From NCBI GenBank assembly GCA_041738505.1, contig JBGSPQ010000005.1, positions 62,001-126,000 of the forward strand: 64,000 bases of DNA. Direction: 5' to 3'. A program made the translations under genes and the position numbers. This document shows, one piece after another, positions 1-8,567 of this stretch (the stretch's first letter is position 1; each line of letters opens with the position of its first letter). This stretch comes from JBGSPQ01 sp041738505. GTDB lineage: Bacteria > Patescibacteriota > Gracilibacteria > UBA1369. The notes under the pieces were generated by a model. It saw only the letters and a program-made list of their open reading frames with translations. It had not been told where the DNA came from and did not search any database.

Positions 1-2
1 TT

Positions 3-491
3 GCCGAAATTTACCTGCAGATGAAAGAATATCAGAAATCGGCCGATAATTTTGAAGACGTGGTGGGATTATACGACCAGGATGTTTACTATTATGTTAA
101 GCCGATATGGATTTATATTGACCGGCTGAATCAGCCCGAAAAAGCGATAGCGCTTGCCAACAAAGCCGTGGCCGCCCACCCCGACGAAGCCATGAGTTAC
201 AATCTGCTGGGATGGGCTTCAATTTCCATGAACAGACTGAATGACGCCAGAACCCTGTTGGATAAAGCACACGCCATTAACCCCAAGCTAGACGCCGTTT
301 ATCTTAATTACGGCCTCCTGATGGAACAACAGGGGGACCCCGCCGGTGCGCTGGGTTATTACAACGAAGCTTACAAGCTGGGCAACGGCAATTCAATAAG
401 CGAAGTGGCCGCCGAAAGATACAACAATATCATTGGCAAATCGGAAAATATTGATTATTCTAACTTAAAAGCTGACACACTAAACCCATAA
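3..491 (+). CDS. TPR-repeat protein, C-terminal fragment (5' end outside window)
   Basis: The reading frame is open from base 3, before the first ATG at 21, so the gene begins upstream of the window. The visible part has tetratricopeptide-like helical pairs: segments such as AIALANKAVAAHPDEAMSYN and ARTLLDKAHAINPKLDAVYL show the alternating small and aromatic residues and the Pro turn typical of TPRs. Such domains are protein-protein scaffolds; the partner cannot be told. It ends 4 bp before the prepilin peptidase gene and probably shares its transcript. A link to pilus assembly is possible from context but not shown by the sequence. Confidence 0.75.
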   Translation, partial: AEIYLQMKEYQKSADNFEDVVGLYDQDVYYYVKPIWIYIDRLNQPEKAIALANKAVAAHPDEAMSYNLLGWASISMNRLNDARTLLDKAHAINPKLDAVYLNYGLLMEQQGDPAGALGYYNEAYKLGNGNSISEVAAERYNNIIGKSENIDYSNLKADTLNP

Positions 492-495
492 AAAC

Positions 496-1308
496 ATGGC
501 CAACACTTTAATATTGATTTTGATTTTTCTTTTCGGCGCAAGCATCGGAAGTTTTTTAAGCGTGGTTCTTTACCGCGTACAAAACGGGAAAAAAGGCATA
601 GTGTTCGGTCAATCCTACTGCCCGAAATGTAAGAAAAAACTGGTTATTGTGGATATGGTTCCGATAGCAAGTTATGTGATGCTGAGAGGAAAATGCCGCC
701 ACTGTAAAAAAAGCATTTCCCCTTACTATTTCTTCCTGGAACTAATTACCGGACTTGTTGTTCTCTCCACATTCCTAAAATTCCCGTTTGTCATTTGGCT
801 GCTTGACGGCACCCCCATCCCCGATCTGCAAATGCTCGTTCAATTTATTTTTTACGCTACATACGGCTGCTTTTTTGTCGGGATTTTCTTTTATGATTTA
901 CAGACAAAAAAAATCCCCGACTTGTTTTTATTTCCTCTGCTTGCCGTAGCCGCCATTGGCACTCTCCTGATGGGCACCCCCGACATCATCAACGCTTTGA
1001 TCGCGGTTGCCGCGGCACTGTTGATTTTTGGCGGACAGATTCTGGTGTCAAAAGGCAAATGGCTGGGCGAGGGGGACTTGTATCTGGCAATCGCCATCGC
1101 CCTGATACTGGGCTGGGAAAAATTCCTTATATTTGTGGTTCTAAGCTATTTAATAGGTGCCATGACCTCAATCCCGCTGCTGGTCATGAAAAAAACCGAA
1201 TTAAAATCGGCAGTGCCCTTCGGACCTTTTATGGTACTGGCGGCGTTTCTCTGCATTTTTTTTGGTAATGAAATCATCGCCTGGTATCTTCAGGGCATAT
1301 ATTTCTAA
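496..1308 (+). CDS. pilD: Type IV prepilin leader peptidase / N-methyltransferase (A24 family)
   Basis: Membrane aspartyl protease that cleaves and N-methylates type IV pilin-like precursors. The N-terminal part carries two CxxC pairs (CPKC at about 42-45 and CRHC at about 67-70), the zinc-binding signature of the methylase half. The peptidase half has an Asp in FFYDLQTKKIPD and the GxGD motif GEGDLYLAIAI at about 191, both catalytic in the A24 family. Several hydrophobic helices span its 270 residues, the usual family length. It lies 5 bp before gpmI. No pilin, PilB or PilC gene is in this window apart from the PilC-N-like protein at 14333, so the substrates must be encoded elsewhere. Confidence 0.92.
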   Translation: MANTLILILIFLFGASIGSFLSVVLYRVQNGKKGIVFGQSYCPKCKKKLVIVDMVPIASYVMLRGKCRHCKKSISPYYFFLELITGLVVLSTFLKFPFVIWLLDGTPIPDLQMLVQFIFYATYGCFFVGIFFYDLQTKKIPDLFLFPLLAVAAIGTLLMGTPDIINALIAVAAALLIFGGQILVSKGKWLGEGDLYLAIAIALILGWEKFLIFVVLSYLIGAMTSIPLLVMKKTELKSAVPFGPFMVLAAFLCIFFGNEIIAWYLQGIYF

Positions 1309-1313
1309 ATTTT

Positions 1314-2849
1314 ATGAAAAAAGAAAAAGTTTACCTGATGATTTTAGACGGTTTCGGCAAGGGTAAAAAATACAAAGGAAACGCCGTGGAAAAAGCGCGC
1401 ATGCCCAACTACCGGAATTTGGAAAAAAATTATCCGCATACTCTTCTTAAAGCCTCCGGTAACGAAGTGGGTCTGCCCGCCGGTGCCATGGGCAATTCCG
1501 AAGTGGGCCACTACACGATTGGCGCGGGTAAGATTGTTTATCAGGCCTACGAAGAAATCAATCAAAGCATAAAATCCAAGAAATTCTTCCGAAACAAAAT
1601 TCTTTTAAAAGCCATTAAGACGGCCGTCCAAAAAGAAAAGCCACTGCATCTTTTGGGTATGATTTCGGACGAGGGCGTTCATTCGCACGTGAACCACCTT
1701 TTTGCTTTGATGGAGATGGCAAAAAAGCTGAAAGTCAAAACCATATACATTCACGCCATTACGGACGGACGCGACGTCCCCGAAAAATCGGCCGACAAAT
1801 TCATCAAACAAATTCAGGCAAGGATTAGAAAACTTAAACTGAACGAGGGAAAATCCACATGCCGGATTGCCACAATTATCGGCAGATATTATGCCATGGA
1901 CCGCGACAACAACTGGGACAGGGCCCGCGTGGCATTCGATTTACTAACGCTGGGAAAAGGCACAGTGGAAAAGGAGCCGCTGACGGCGATTAAAAACGCA
2001 TACAAGGGAGGGGCGGAAACGGATTATTATATTAAGCCCGTTATTTTGGAGAAAGACGGATTGATTAAAGACAAAGACCCGGTTATTTTTTTTAATTTCC
2101 GCACCGACCGGCCAAGACAGTTAACATACTGTTTTACCGGCGAAGAAAAAATCGGCTTTAAACCGGCCAAGAAAATCAACCCGAACCTAACGGTCTTCGG
2201 GGAGTATTCGGAAAAAGCACCCGTGGTTTTCCCCGCCCCGTCGGTAAAAACCAATCTTCCCAAAATACTTGAAGCCGCAAAAAAATCACAACTCCATATA
2301 GCCGAAACCGAAAAATACGCGCACGTGACCTTCTTTTTTAACGGTCAGGATGAAAAATCCTACAAAAAGGAAAAAAGAATCATGATAGACTCACCAAAAG
2401 TCCCCTCCTATGACATGAAACCGGAAATGGGCGCCAAAGAAATAACCACCCGCGTGCTAAAAGAACTGGATAAAAATTATGATTTTATCATTCAGAATTT
2501 TGCCAACGGCGATCTTGTGGGCCACTCCGGAAATTTGGAAGCCACAGTAAAAGCCTGCGAAACTATGGATGAATGTATCGGGAAAATTTCCCAAAAAACC
2601 CTCAAAAATGGATACCATCTGTTAATCACCGCGGATCACGGCAATGCCGAATATATGATTTATGAAAAAACCAAAGAAGCCTGCCCGTCGCACACCACAA
2701 ATCCCGTACCATTTATAGTCGTTTCGGATAAATACAAAAAAGCAAAACTGCAAAGAAAAGGCGGACTAAAGAATATCGCCCCCACCGTACTGGCAATCAT
2801 GGGAATAAAGAAACCCAAGGAAATGACATCTAAATCACTCTTATCATGA
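1314..2849 (+). CDS. gpmI: 2,3-bisphosphoglycerate-independent phosphoglycerate mutase
   Basis: Cytosolic glycolytic enzyme interconverting 3- and 2-phosphoglycerate through a phosphoserine intermediate and two Mn ions. The start MILDGFGKG supplies the first metal-binding Asp. The nucleophilic Ser lies in GAMGNSEVGHYTIGAG at about 62. ITDGRDVPEKSA and TADHGNAEYM are the other family signatures. At 511 residues it has the normal length for the alkaline-phosphatase-fold enzyme. The stop codon overlaps the manC start (ATGA at 2846), so the two are probably translationally coupled. TGA is the stop here, which argues against recoding of UGA. Confidence 0.95.
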   Translation: MKKEKVYLMILDGFGKGKKYKGNAVEKARMPNYRNLEKNYPHTLLKASGNEVGLPAGAMGNSEVGHYTIGAGKIVYQAYEEINQSIKSKKFFRNKILLKAIKTAVQKEKPLHLLGMISDEGVHSHVNHLFALMEMAKKLKVKTIYIHAITDGRDVPEKSADKFIKQIQARIRKLKLNEGKSTCRIATIIGRYYAMDRDNNWDRARVAFDLLTLGKGTVEKEPLTAIKNAYKGGAETDYYIKPVILEKDGLIKDKDPVIFFNFRTDRPRQLTYCFTGEEKIGFKPAKKINPNLTVFGEYSEKAPVVFPAPSVKTNLPKILEAAKKSQLHIAETEKYAHVTFFFNGQDEKSYKKEKRIMIDSPKVPSYDMKPEMGAKEITTRVLKELDKNYDFIIQNFANGDLVGHSGNLEATVKACETMDECIGKISQKTLKNGYHLLITADHGNAEYMIYEKTKEACPSHTTNPVPFIVVSDKYKKAKLQRKGGLKNIAPTVLAIMGIKKPKEMTSKSLLS

Positions 2850-3928
2850 AAGCGGTAATACTTGCCGGAGGCACCGGCTCAAGACTTTGGCCCCTGAGCA
2901 GAAAAAGCACGCCCAAGCAGTTCCAGAAACTGACCGGCAACAAAACCATGCTTCAGGAAACCATAGAAAGAATCGGATTTCTAAAACCCGCGGACATTTA
3001 TATATCCACCAACGGGGAATATAAGGACATAGTTATAAAACAAAGCCGCCCCTACAAAATACCTTTAAAAAATATCATTGTGGAACCGGCCCTGCGTGAC
3101 ACAGCACCATGTATCGGACTGGCCGCGCTCTATGTGGCCAAAATAAATCCCAATGAAGTGATGAGCATAATATACGCCGACCACCTGATTCAGAACAAAA
3201 CCGAGTTCGTGGAAAAACTTAAAATCGCGGAGAAAATCGCCCTAAAAGAAAACACTCTCAATATCATTGAAGTAAAAGCCAAATTTCCCAACGTCAATCT
3301 TGGTTATGTAAAAATCGGCAAACCGTTAAAAGAAATCGGAGACACCGAAATCTATTCTTTTGAAGGATTCACCGAAAAACCCACTTACGAAAAAGCCAGA
3401 AAATTTTTACAATCATACAAATACCTCTGGAATACGGGTTACTACGTCTGGAAAGCGGGTACAATCCTGAATTACTACAAAACCCACCAACCGAACACCT
3501 ACAAACATCTTTCCGCGATCAAAAAAGCCTTAGGCACAAAAAACGAGTCAAAAACAATAGAAAAGCACTATCCCCTCTGCGACAAAATTTCCATAGATTA
3601 CGGAATCATGGAAAAAGTCGATCCGAAAGTTGTACGGATAATCCCCGCTGAACTGGGATGGAGCGATGTCGGAACCTGGGAATCCATCATGGAGGAGCTA
3701 CCAAGAAATAAAAAAGGTAATCTTGTCAAGGCTGCGCATCTGGGAATTGACAGCTCCAACACGCTCATTTATGGTAATCCAAACAAACTTATAGCCACAA
3801 TCGGAGTGGATAATTTGGTGATTGTGGACACAAAAGATGCCCTACTGGTGTGCCGCAAAGACCGCAGTCAGGACGTAAAAAAGCTTGTGGAAAAGCTTAA
3901 AACCACTAAGTACAAAAACTTAACCTGA
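2846..3928 (+). CDS. manC: Mannose-1-phosphate guanylyltransferase
   Basis: Makes GDP-mannose from GTP and mannose-1-phosphate for surface glycans. The pyrophosphorylase signature GGTGSRLWPLSRKSTPKQF is at the N-terminus, the FTEKP substrate loop at about 174, and WNTGYYVWKAG and DYGIMEKV follow as in the family. At 360 residues it is the short form without the fused isomerase domain found in long ManC proteins. That missing activity appears to be supplied by the separate cupin gene 8 bp downstream. Neighbours gpmI and the cupin suggest a sugar-phosphate operon. The stop is TGA. Confidence 0.9.
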   Translation: MKAVILAGGTGSRLWPLSRKSTPKQFQKLTGNKTMLQETIERIGFLKPADIYISTNGEYKDIVIKQSRPYKIPLKNIIVEPALRDTAPCIGLAALYVAKINPNEVMSIIYADHLIQNKTEFVEKLKIAEKIALKENTLNIIEVKAKFPNVNLGYVKIGKPLKEIGDTEIYSFEGFTEKPTYEKARKFLQSYKYLWNTGYYVWKAGTILNYYKTHQPNTYKHLSAIKKALGTKNESKTIEKHYPLCDKISIDYGIMEKVDPKVVRIIPAELGWSDVGTWESIMEELPRNKKGNLVKAAHLGIDSSNTLIYGNPNKLIATIGVDNLVIVDTKDALLVCRKDRSQDVKKLVEKLKTTKYKNLT

Positions 3929-3936
3929 AAACGAAA

Positions 3937-4353
3937 ATGGAACAAACACCTGTAAAAATAAAAGAAAAACCCTGGGGACGGGAAATCTGGTTCGCAGACA
4001 TTGCCGGATACGCGGGAAAAATCCTTGAGGTTAAAAAAGGCAAACGTTTATCCCTTCAATACCACGAAAAAAAAACCGAAACCCAGTATTTGATGACCGG
4101 CAAGGTAATCCTGCATGTGGGCAAGGATCCCGAAAACATGCAACAGGTGGTATTAAATCCTGGTGACAAATACGATATCTTCCCCTATACTGTCCACCGC
4201 ATTGAAGGGCTGGAAGACTCACAGATTTTTGAGGTTTCCACCTCCGAACTGGAAGACGTGGTACGAATTGAAGATGACTATGGCAGACCAGACAAAGGCA
4301 ACCACGAAGAGCTTGATTCAGAGCTCCACAGGCAATCGCTTAATCAAAAATAA
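3937..4353 (+). CDS. Cupin, mannose-6-phosphate isomerase type II-like
   Basis: Single-domain cupin of 138 residues resembling the C-terminal isomerase domain of bifunctional ManC/AlgA proteins. KPWGREIWFADIAGYAGKIL opens the domain. RLSLQYHEKKTETQYLMTG is the cupin metal motif, with His and Glu ligands, and PGDKYDIFPYTVHRIEG contains the second ligand set. It lies 8 bp after manC, consistent with fructose-6-phosphate to mannose-6-phosphate conversion feeding GDP-mannose synthesis. A dTDP-sugar or regulatory cupin is less likely. The function is inferred from family and context. Confidence 0.75.
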   Translation: MEQTPVKIKEKPWGREIWFADIAGYAGKILEVKKGKRLSLQYHEKKTETQYLMTGKVILHVGKDPENMQQVVLNPGDKYDIFPYTVHRIEGLEDSQIFEVSTSELEDVVRIEDDYGRPDKGNHEELDSELHRQSLNQK

Positions 4354-4385
4354 CAATTTAAAAATCTTTATCCCCTTCACATACC

Positions 4386-7300
4386 ATGAAAAATAGAAAG
4401 TTTCTCCACATAGGAATTATAATTTTGGCTGTTCTTTTTTTGGGATTTTTTGACCTGCCGGCGGATACTCAAAAGCAACTCATTCCCTTCACCCCGCAGG
4501 AAATCACCAACTCCAAAATTCACCTTGGCCTGGATTTGCAGGGAGGAGCCCAACTTGATTACAAAATAGATTTGCGCAACGTGCCCGAGGATCAGAAAAC
4601 TGCGGTTATTAACGGAAATCTTGAAGTCATAAACAAAAGAGTAAACAGCCTTGGCGTCTCCGAACCGAATATTTACACATCCGATTTCGGTGATGAAAAG
4701 CACATTATTGTTGAACTCGCGGGTATCAAGGATCTGGAAGAGGCAAAAGCGAAAGTGGGAAAAGTGGTGCAACTTGAATTCAAAGAACTGAAAGAACAAC
4801 AAGAAGACCCGGAACTGGAGGCAAAAGTTAAAGTGCAGGCACAAGAATTCCTGAACACGGTAACGGCCGGCGGGGATTTGAAAGTTTTGGGACAGGAGGA
4901 AGCGCAGGCCAATCCGGGAAAAGTCTATTTTAATGAAAGCGCGGATTTTATTTATAAAGATGAGGCGCCTTTTGCCCTGACAGAGAAATTATTTGCGCTT
5001 GAAGCCGGACAAACTTCCAGCGAACTTATTGAAGACGCAAGCAGTTACACTGTTGATGCAAGCGGTAACCTGGTTCCCGGACCAAAATCGTTCCACTTAA
5101 TAAAAGTCACGGAAAAGAGAAACTACGACCGCACCACCGAATACCCGCGCGAAGTGGCTGTCAGCCATATTCTGGTTTCATATAAAGATGTCGAGGGGGT
5201 TGACGCCGCCATTACCCGCACGGAAGATGAAGCAAAAGCCAGAGCGGAAGAAGCACTTGCCAAGGTTAAAGGAGGCGGCAATTTTGCCGAACTGGCCAAA
5301 GAATATTCGGACGACCCCGGCTCCCGCGAAAAAGGAGGAGTGTTGGATGAACCTGTTAGTGCCGGCGGAGAAAAATATGTTAAAGAATTTGAAAACGCGG
5401 CGGTTGCTTTTAAAAACGTCGGGGAAATTTCCGAAATCGTTAAAAGCCCATTCGGATTCCATATAATCAAAGCGGATGAAATTGCGGAGGCCAGAACCGA
5501 AACCAAGACAGAACCGCAAATAAAATACATAGACGTGGCCTTTTCCGCCACCCCGGATCCCTGGCAGGCGACCGGACTGGACGGACGCCATTTTACGCGC
5601 GCCGATGTGGAATTCACACCGACCATGAGCCCCTACGTGTCAATCCAGTTTGACGGGGAGGGAGCCAAAATGTTTGAAGATCTGACCAGAAAAAACATTG
5701 GAAAACCGATAGCAATATTTGTCGGTGGAGAATTGATTTCCTACCCCAACGTCAACGAAGTGATCGCCGGCGGCCAGGCACAAATTACCGGACAGTTCAC
5801 TCTTGATGAAGCAAACAATCTGGCGGAAAACCTGAACACGGGAAAAATCGCCGCGCCCATCACTCTGGCCGGACAGTATACAATCGGAGCGACACTTGGC
5901 CAAAACGCTCTTGAAAACAGCGTAAATGCGGGCTTCTGGGGACTTCTGCTGGTTATCATCTTCATGATCCTTTACTACAGACTGCCGGGAATTATTGCCT
6001 CATTGGCTCTCGGAATTTATGCGTCCATACTGCTGTTCATGATCAAAGTATCCATGCCCATTATGGCGGCCCTGCTGATTTCGGTGGTGCTGTTTGTGAT
6101 ATTGATTCTAAACATATTAAAAAGCCGTGAATCCGGAGTGGAAAAATCCATTTCCGCGGTATTGGCATGTTTCGTGCTTTTCTTCCTGACTTTTGTGCTG
6201 GCAACCCCGATTGTGCTCACGCTCGCCGGTATAGCCGGTGTGGTACTTTCAATCGGTATGGCCGTTGACGCCAACATTCTGATTTTTGAACGTATCAAAG
6301 AAGAGCTTAGAGACGGCAGATCGCTTGGGGCCGCCATTGAAGTGGGATTTGAAAGAGCATGGAGCAGTATCCGCGACTCAAACTTTGCATCGCTCATCAC
6401 CTGCGCCATTCTTTTCTACTTCGGCAGTTCAATCATTCAGGGATTCGCATTTAACCTGGCCGCCGGTATTCTGGTCTCCATGTTTACCGCCATCACGATC
6501 ACTAAAACATTTCTGGAAGCAACGGTTAACACCAAGCTGGCAAAAAACCTTTGGTTATTCGGAGGCACCAAGAAAAAAACCGGCAAACTTTTGCCGATTG
6601 TCGGAATGCGAAAAATCAGTTATGTATTATCCTCCGCTTTGATTCTGCTCACATTGATAGGTCTGCCGATTTTCGGCTTGAGACTGGGTCTTGATTTCAC
6701 GGGAGGCACACTGATGGAAATGAAATTCACTGAACAGACCGATTCTGCAAAAATTATGGCCGCACTGGAAAAGAGCCAGCCGACGGTTAACGAAAAACTG
6801 GCCGGAGCCCATGAACAAAAAGTTACCGAACTGGAAAATCCGGTTCCTCCGACATCGGACGAAACCGCAACAGACAATTCCGGAGAAACAATTGAACCTC
6901 TGGCCTCCAAAACCCCAGCACTGACAGCCGAAAAAGAAGTATTGGATTTATCCAAATCAAAGATTGTACCCAGTGAAGAGGGTTTTATCATCAAAACCCC
7001 TCACATCAGCGCCGAAGCACACGACTTTCTGATAATTGAACTTAAAAAGGAATTGGGGGAATTTGAAGAAACCCGCTTCTCCACCGTCGGCGCCACCGTC
7101 GGCGAAAGTCTTCAATCCAGAGCGATTCTGGCGGTTATCATAGCCTCCATTATGATTGTTCTGTACATTGCACTGGCGTTCCGCAGAATACCCAAATACA
7201 TCGGCAAATGGAGATTCGGTCTTACCGCAATTGTGGCCCTGATTCACGATCTTGCCATAATGCTTGGCGTTTACATTTATCTTGGCATCTTCCTTAACGT

Positions 7301-7658
7301 GGAAGTGGACGCCCTGTTTATCACCGCCATGCTTACCGTACTTGGCTTCTCCGTTCACGACACCATTGTGGTATTCGACAGAATCCGCGAAAAACTGAAG
7401 TACCAGAAACGCGAGGAAACCTTTACGGACATTGCCAATCAGGCCCTTAACGAAACCATGGCCAGATCGATTAATACATCTTTCTCCACTTTATTGGTCC
7501 TGCTTACACTCTTTCTATTTGGAGCGGACAGCATCAAGTTCTTCGTCCTTTCTTTGATTGTAGGTATCGTTGCCGGAACTTATTCTTCGATATTTATCGC
7601 CACCCCCCTACTTGTTGACTGGCAGTCCCGCATCCGCAATAAAAAACAACTAAAATAA
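4386..7658 (+). CDS. secDF: SecD-SecF fusion with an embedded parvulin (PpiC) domain
   Basis: Membrane subunit that uses the proton gradient to pull exported proteins out of the Sec channel. At 1090 residues SecD and SecF are fused. TM1 is at about 7-25 and the P1 motif is GLDLQGGAQLDY. Residues about 254-368 form a complete PpiC-type peptidyl-prolyl isomerase (VAVSHILVSY, FAELAKEYSDDPGS, KGGVLDEP, SPFGFHIIKADE) inserted in the external domain. The SecD core resumes with VDANILIFERIKEE near 627. Residues about 557-612 add two hydrophobic helices between the usual TM3 and TM4. SecF starts near 738 (GLDFTGGTLMEMKF, VHDTIVVFDRIREK), with a low-complexity insertion at about 805-850. It is last in the run of genes from the window start and is followed by a long hairpin. 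Confidence 0.93.
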   Translation: MKNRKFLHIGIIILAVLFLGFFDLPADTQKQLIPFTPQEITNSKIHLGLDLQGGAQLDYKIDLRNVPEDQKTAVINGNLEVINKRVNSLGVSEPNIYTSDFGDEKHIIVELAGIKDLEEAKAKVGKVVQLEFKELKEQQEDPELEAKVKVQAQEFLNTVTAGGDLKVLGQEEAQANPGKVYFNESADFIYKDEAPFALTEKLFALEAGQTSSELIEDASSYTVDASGNLVPGPKSFHLIKVTEKRNYDRTTEYPREVAVSHILVSYKDVEGVDAAITRTEDEAKARAEEALAKVKGGGNFAELAKEYSDDPGSREKGGVLDEPVSAGGEKYVKEFENAAVAFKNVGEISEIVKSPFGFHIIKADEIAEARTETKTEPQIKYIDVAFSATPDPWQATGLDGRHFTRADVEFTPTMSPYVSIQFDGEGAKMFEDLTRKNIGKPIAIFVGGELISYPNVNEVIAGGQAQITGQFTLDEANNLAENLNTGKIAAPITLAGQYTIGATLGQNALENSVNAGFWGLLLVIIFMILYYRLPGIIASLALGIYASILLFMIKVSMPIMAALLISVVLFVILILNILKSRESGVEKSISAVLACFVLFFLTFVLATPIVLTLAGIAGVVLSIGMAVDANILIFERIKEELRDGRSLGAAIEVGFERAWSSIRDSNFASLITCAILFYFGSSIIQGFAFNLAAGILVSMFTAITITKTFLEATVNTKLAKNLWLFGGTKKKTGKLLPIVGMRKISYVLSSALILLTLIGLPIFGLRLGLDFTGGTLMEMKFTEQTDSAKIMAALEKSQPTVNEKLAGAHEQKVTELENPVPPTSDETATDNSGETIEPLASKTPALTAEKEVLDLSKSKIVPSEEGFIIKTPHISAEAHDFLIIELKKELGEFEETRFSTVGATVGESLQSRAILAVIIASIMIVLYIALAFRRIPKYIGKWRFGLTAIVALIHDLAIMLGVYIYLGIFLNVEVDALFITAMLTVLGFSVHDTIVVFDRIREKLKYQKREETFTDIANQALNETMARSINTSFSTLLVLLTLFLFGADSIKFFVLSLIVGIVAGTYSSIFIATPLLVDWQSRIRNKKQLK

Positions 7659-7670
7659 ATTCAATCAATC

Positions 7671-7717
7671 CTCAAAAATACTTCGAATCCCAACATAGAC
7701 TCCGAAGTATTCTTGAG
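7671..7717. repeat. Long inverted repeat after secDF (possible terminator or element edge)
   Basis: The arms 7671-7685 (CTCAAAAATACTTCG) and 7703-7717 (CGAAGTATTCTTGAG) are complementary at 14 of 15 positions around a 17-base loop. The repeat sits just after secDF and 13 bp before the HNH gene. No T-tract follows, so it is not a textbook intrinsic terminator. It could still stop secDF transcription, protect a 3' end, or mark the edge of the accessory patch. Confidence 0.6.
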
Positions 7718-7730
7718 TTATGCTTAATAC

Positions 7731-8174
7731 ATGAAAAAATGTTCCAAATGCAACATAAGCAAAACCGAAAGCGAATTTAATTTCCGCAATAAAAAGCTGA
7801 ATAAGCTACAGAGTAGCTGCAAAGTATGTTCCCGAAATGCAATCAAAAAACACTATGAGAAAAACAAAAAGTATTATTTGGAAAAAGCCAGAAAAAGAAA
7901 CCAAACTCAAAGAACATCAATAAAAAAATTTCTCTACGAATACCTTAATGATAAAATGTGCATTGACTGTGGTGAAAAAAACCCGGTCGTATTGGAATTT
8001 GACCATAGAGATGATAAACTCATGGCGATATCAACAATCATAAAAAAAAATTATCCCATTTCGACTGTCAAAAAAGAACTTCTTAAATGCGACATAAGAT
8101 GCGCAAACTGTCACAGAAAAAAAACAGCAAAGGATTTCAACTGGTATAAACATATACACGCCTCCGTAGCTTAA
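7731..8174 (+). CDS. Small HNH endonuclease-like protein with zinc-finger pairs
   Basis: Protein of 147 residues with an N-terminal CxxC...CxxC pair (Cys4, Cys7, Cys30, Cys33), a very Lys-rich middle, and a C-terminal HNH fold. Cys77/Cys80 and Cys124/Cys127 would bind zinc, and His92 (EFDHRDD), Asn126 and His128 (CANCHRKK) form the HNH signature. Family members nick or cut DNA in phages, homing elements and restriction systems. The gene is visibly richer in A/T than its neighbours, and its last 15 bases, including the stop, lie inside the tRNA-Arg gene. This suggests acquisition or drift next to a tRNA. The target is unknown. Confidence 0.8.
   Translation: MKKCSKCNISKTESEFNFRNKKLNKLQSSCKVCSRNAIKKHYEKNKKYYLEKARKRNQTQRTSIKKFLYEYLNDKMCIDCGEKNPVVLEFDHRDDKLMAISTIIKKNYPISTVKKELLKCDIRCANCHRKKTAKDFNWYKHIHASVA
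8142..8150 (+). promoter_or_regulatory. Candidate extended -10 promoter for tRNA-Arg
   Basis: TGGTATAAA has TG one base before a TATAAA hexamer and ends 9 bases before the tRNA 5' end, so transcription would start about at the mature end. No clear -35 is seen. It lies within the HNH coding sequence. Confidence 0.4.
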
Positions 8175-8234
8175 CGGATAAAGCACTGGTCTTCGGAACC
8201 AGTGATGGGGGTTCGATTCCCTCCGGGGGCACCA
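8160..8234 (+). tRNA. tRNA-Arg (anticodon UCG), CCA encoded
   Basis: A cloverleaf can be folded by hand. The acceptor GCCTCCG pairs with CGGGGGC, with one G-U. The anticodon stem CTGGT/ACCAG encloses loop CTTCGGA, giving anticodon TCG, which reads CGA and wobble Arg codons. The T arm is GGGGG-TTCGATT-CCCTC. Discriminator A is followed by a genome-encoded CCA. The length is 75. The 5' end overlaps the stop codon of the HNH gene. It is the only tRNA I see in the window. Confidence 0.93.
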
Positions 8235-8252
8235 TATCGTAACCCTTCAATT

Positions 8253-8567
8253 ATGTCGGGAGAATACATACAGGCGGAAACAATTGATGAATATTGGGAC
8301 AGCCTGAAAGCCATTTACAATCAGCGCAGTACGGAATGGGAGGACCTTACGGCCGAACAATATGACGAAATTGAACATAGCGAACGTGAAGACAGCGACA
8401 ATCACCTTAACAATGAAAGACTGGGCAAAGACACAAACGTCATAGATCTCTGCCATTATAAATACCTGCCGGATCGCTACGAAGCCTACCACATCCGCAT
8501 CGTCCATAAAGACGGCACCGACCGGGATCACTTCTTCAAAATCAAACTAAGCGAAAAAATAGATTAG
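8253..8567 (+). CDS. Small acidic protein of unknown function
   Basis: A protein of 104 residues, not recognised. It is acidic and polar in its first two thirds (ETIDEYWDSL, EHSEREDSDN) and ends in a more regular stretch (AYHIRIVHKDGTDRDHFFKI) that could be a small beta-sheet. There is no signal peptide or membrane segment. The frame stays open into the tRNA, but the upstream part (GVRFPPGAP) is simply translated tRNA sequence, so I take the ATG at 8253. Its stop overlaps the stop of the facing gene at 8564 by 4 bases, so the two genes converge without a terminator. Confidence 0.6.
   Translation: MSGEYIQAETIDEYWDSLKAIYNQRSTEWEDLTAEQYDEIEHSEREDSDNHLNNERLGKDTNVIDLCHYKYLPDRYEAYHIRIVHKDGTDRDHFFKIKLSEKID

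Noticed and set aside
8202..8252. In-frame extension of the 104-aa protein upstream into the tRNA (GVRFPPGAP)
   Set aside because: This peptide is the well-known false translation of a tRNA 3' half; the ATG at 8253 is the sensible start.
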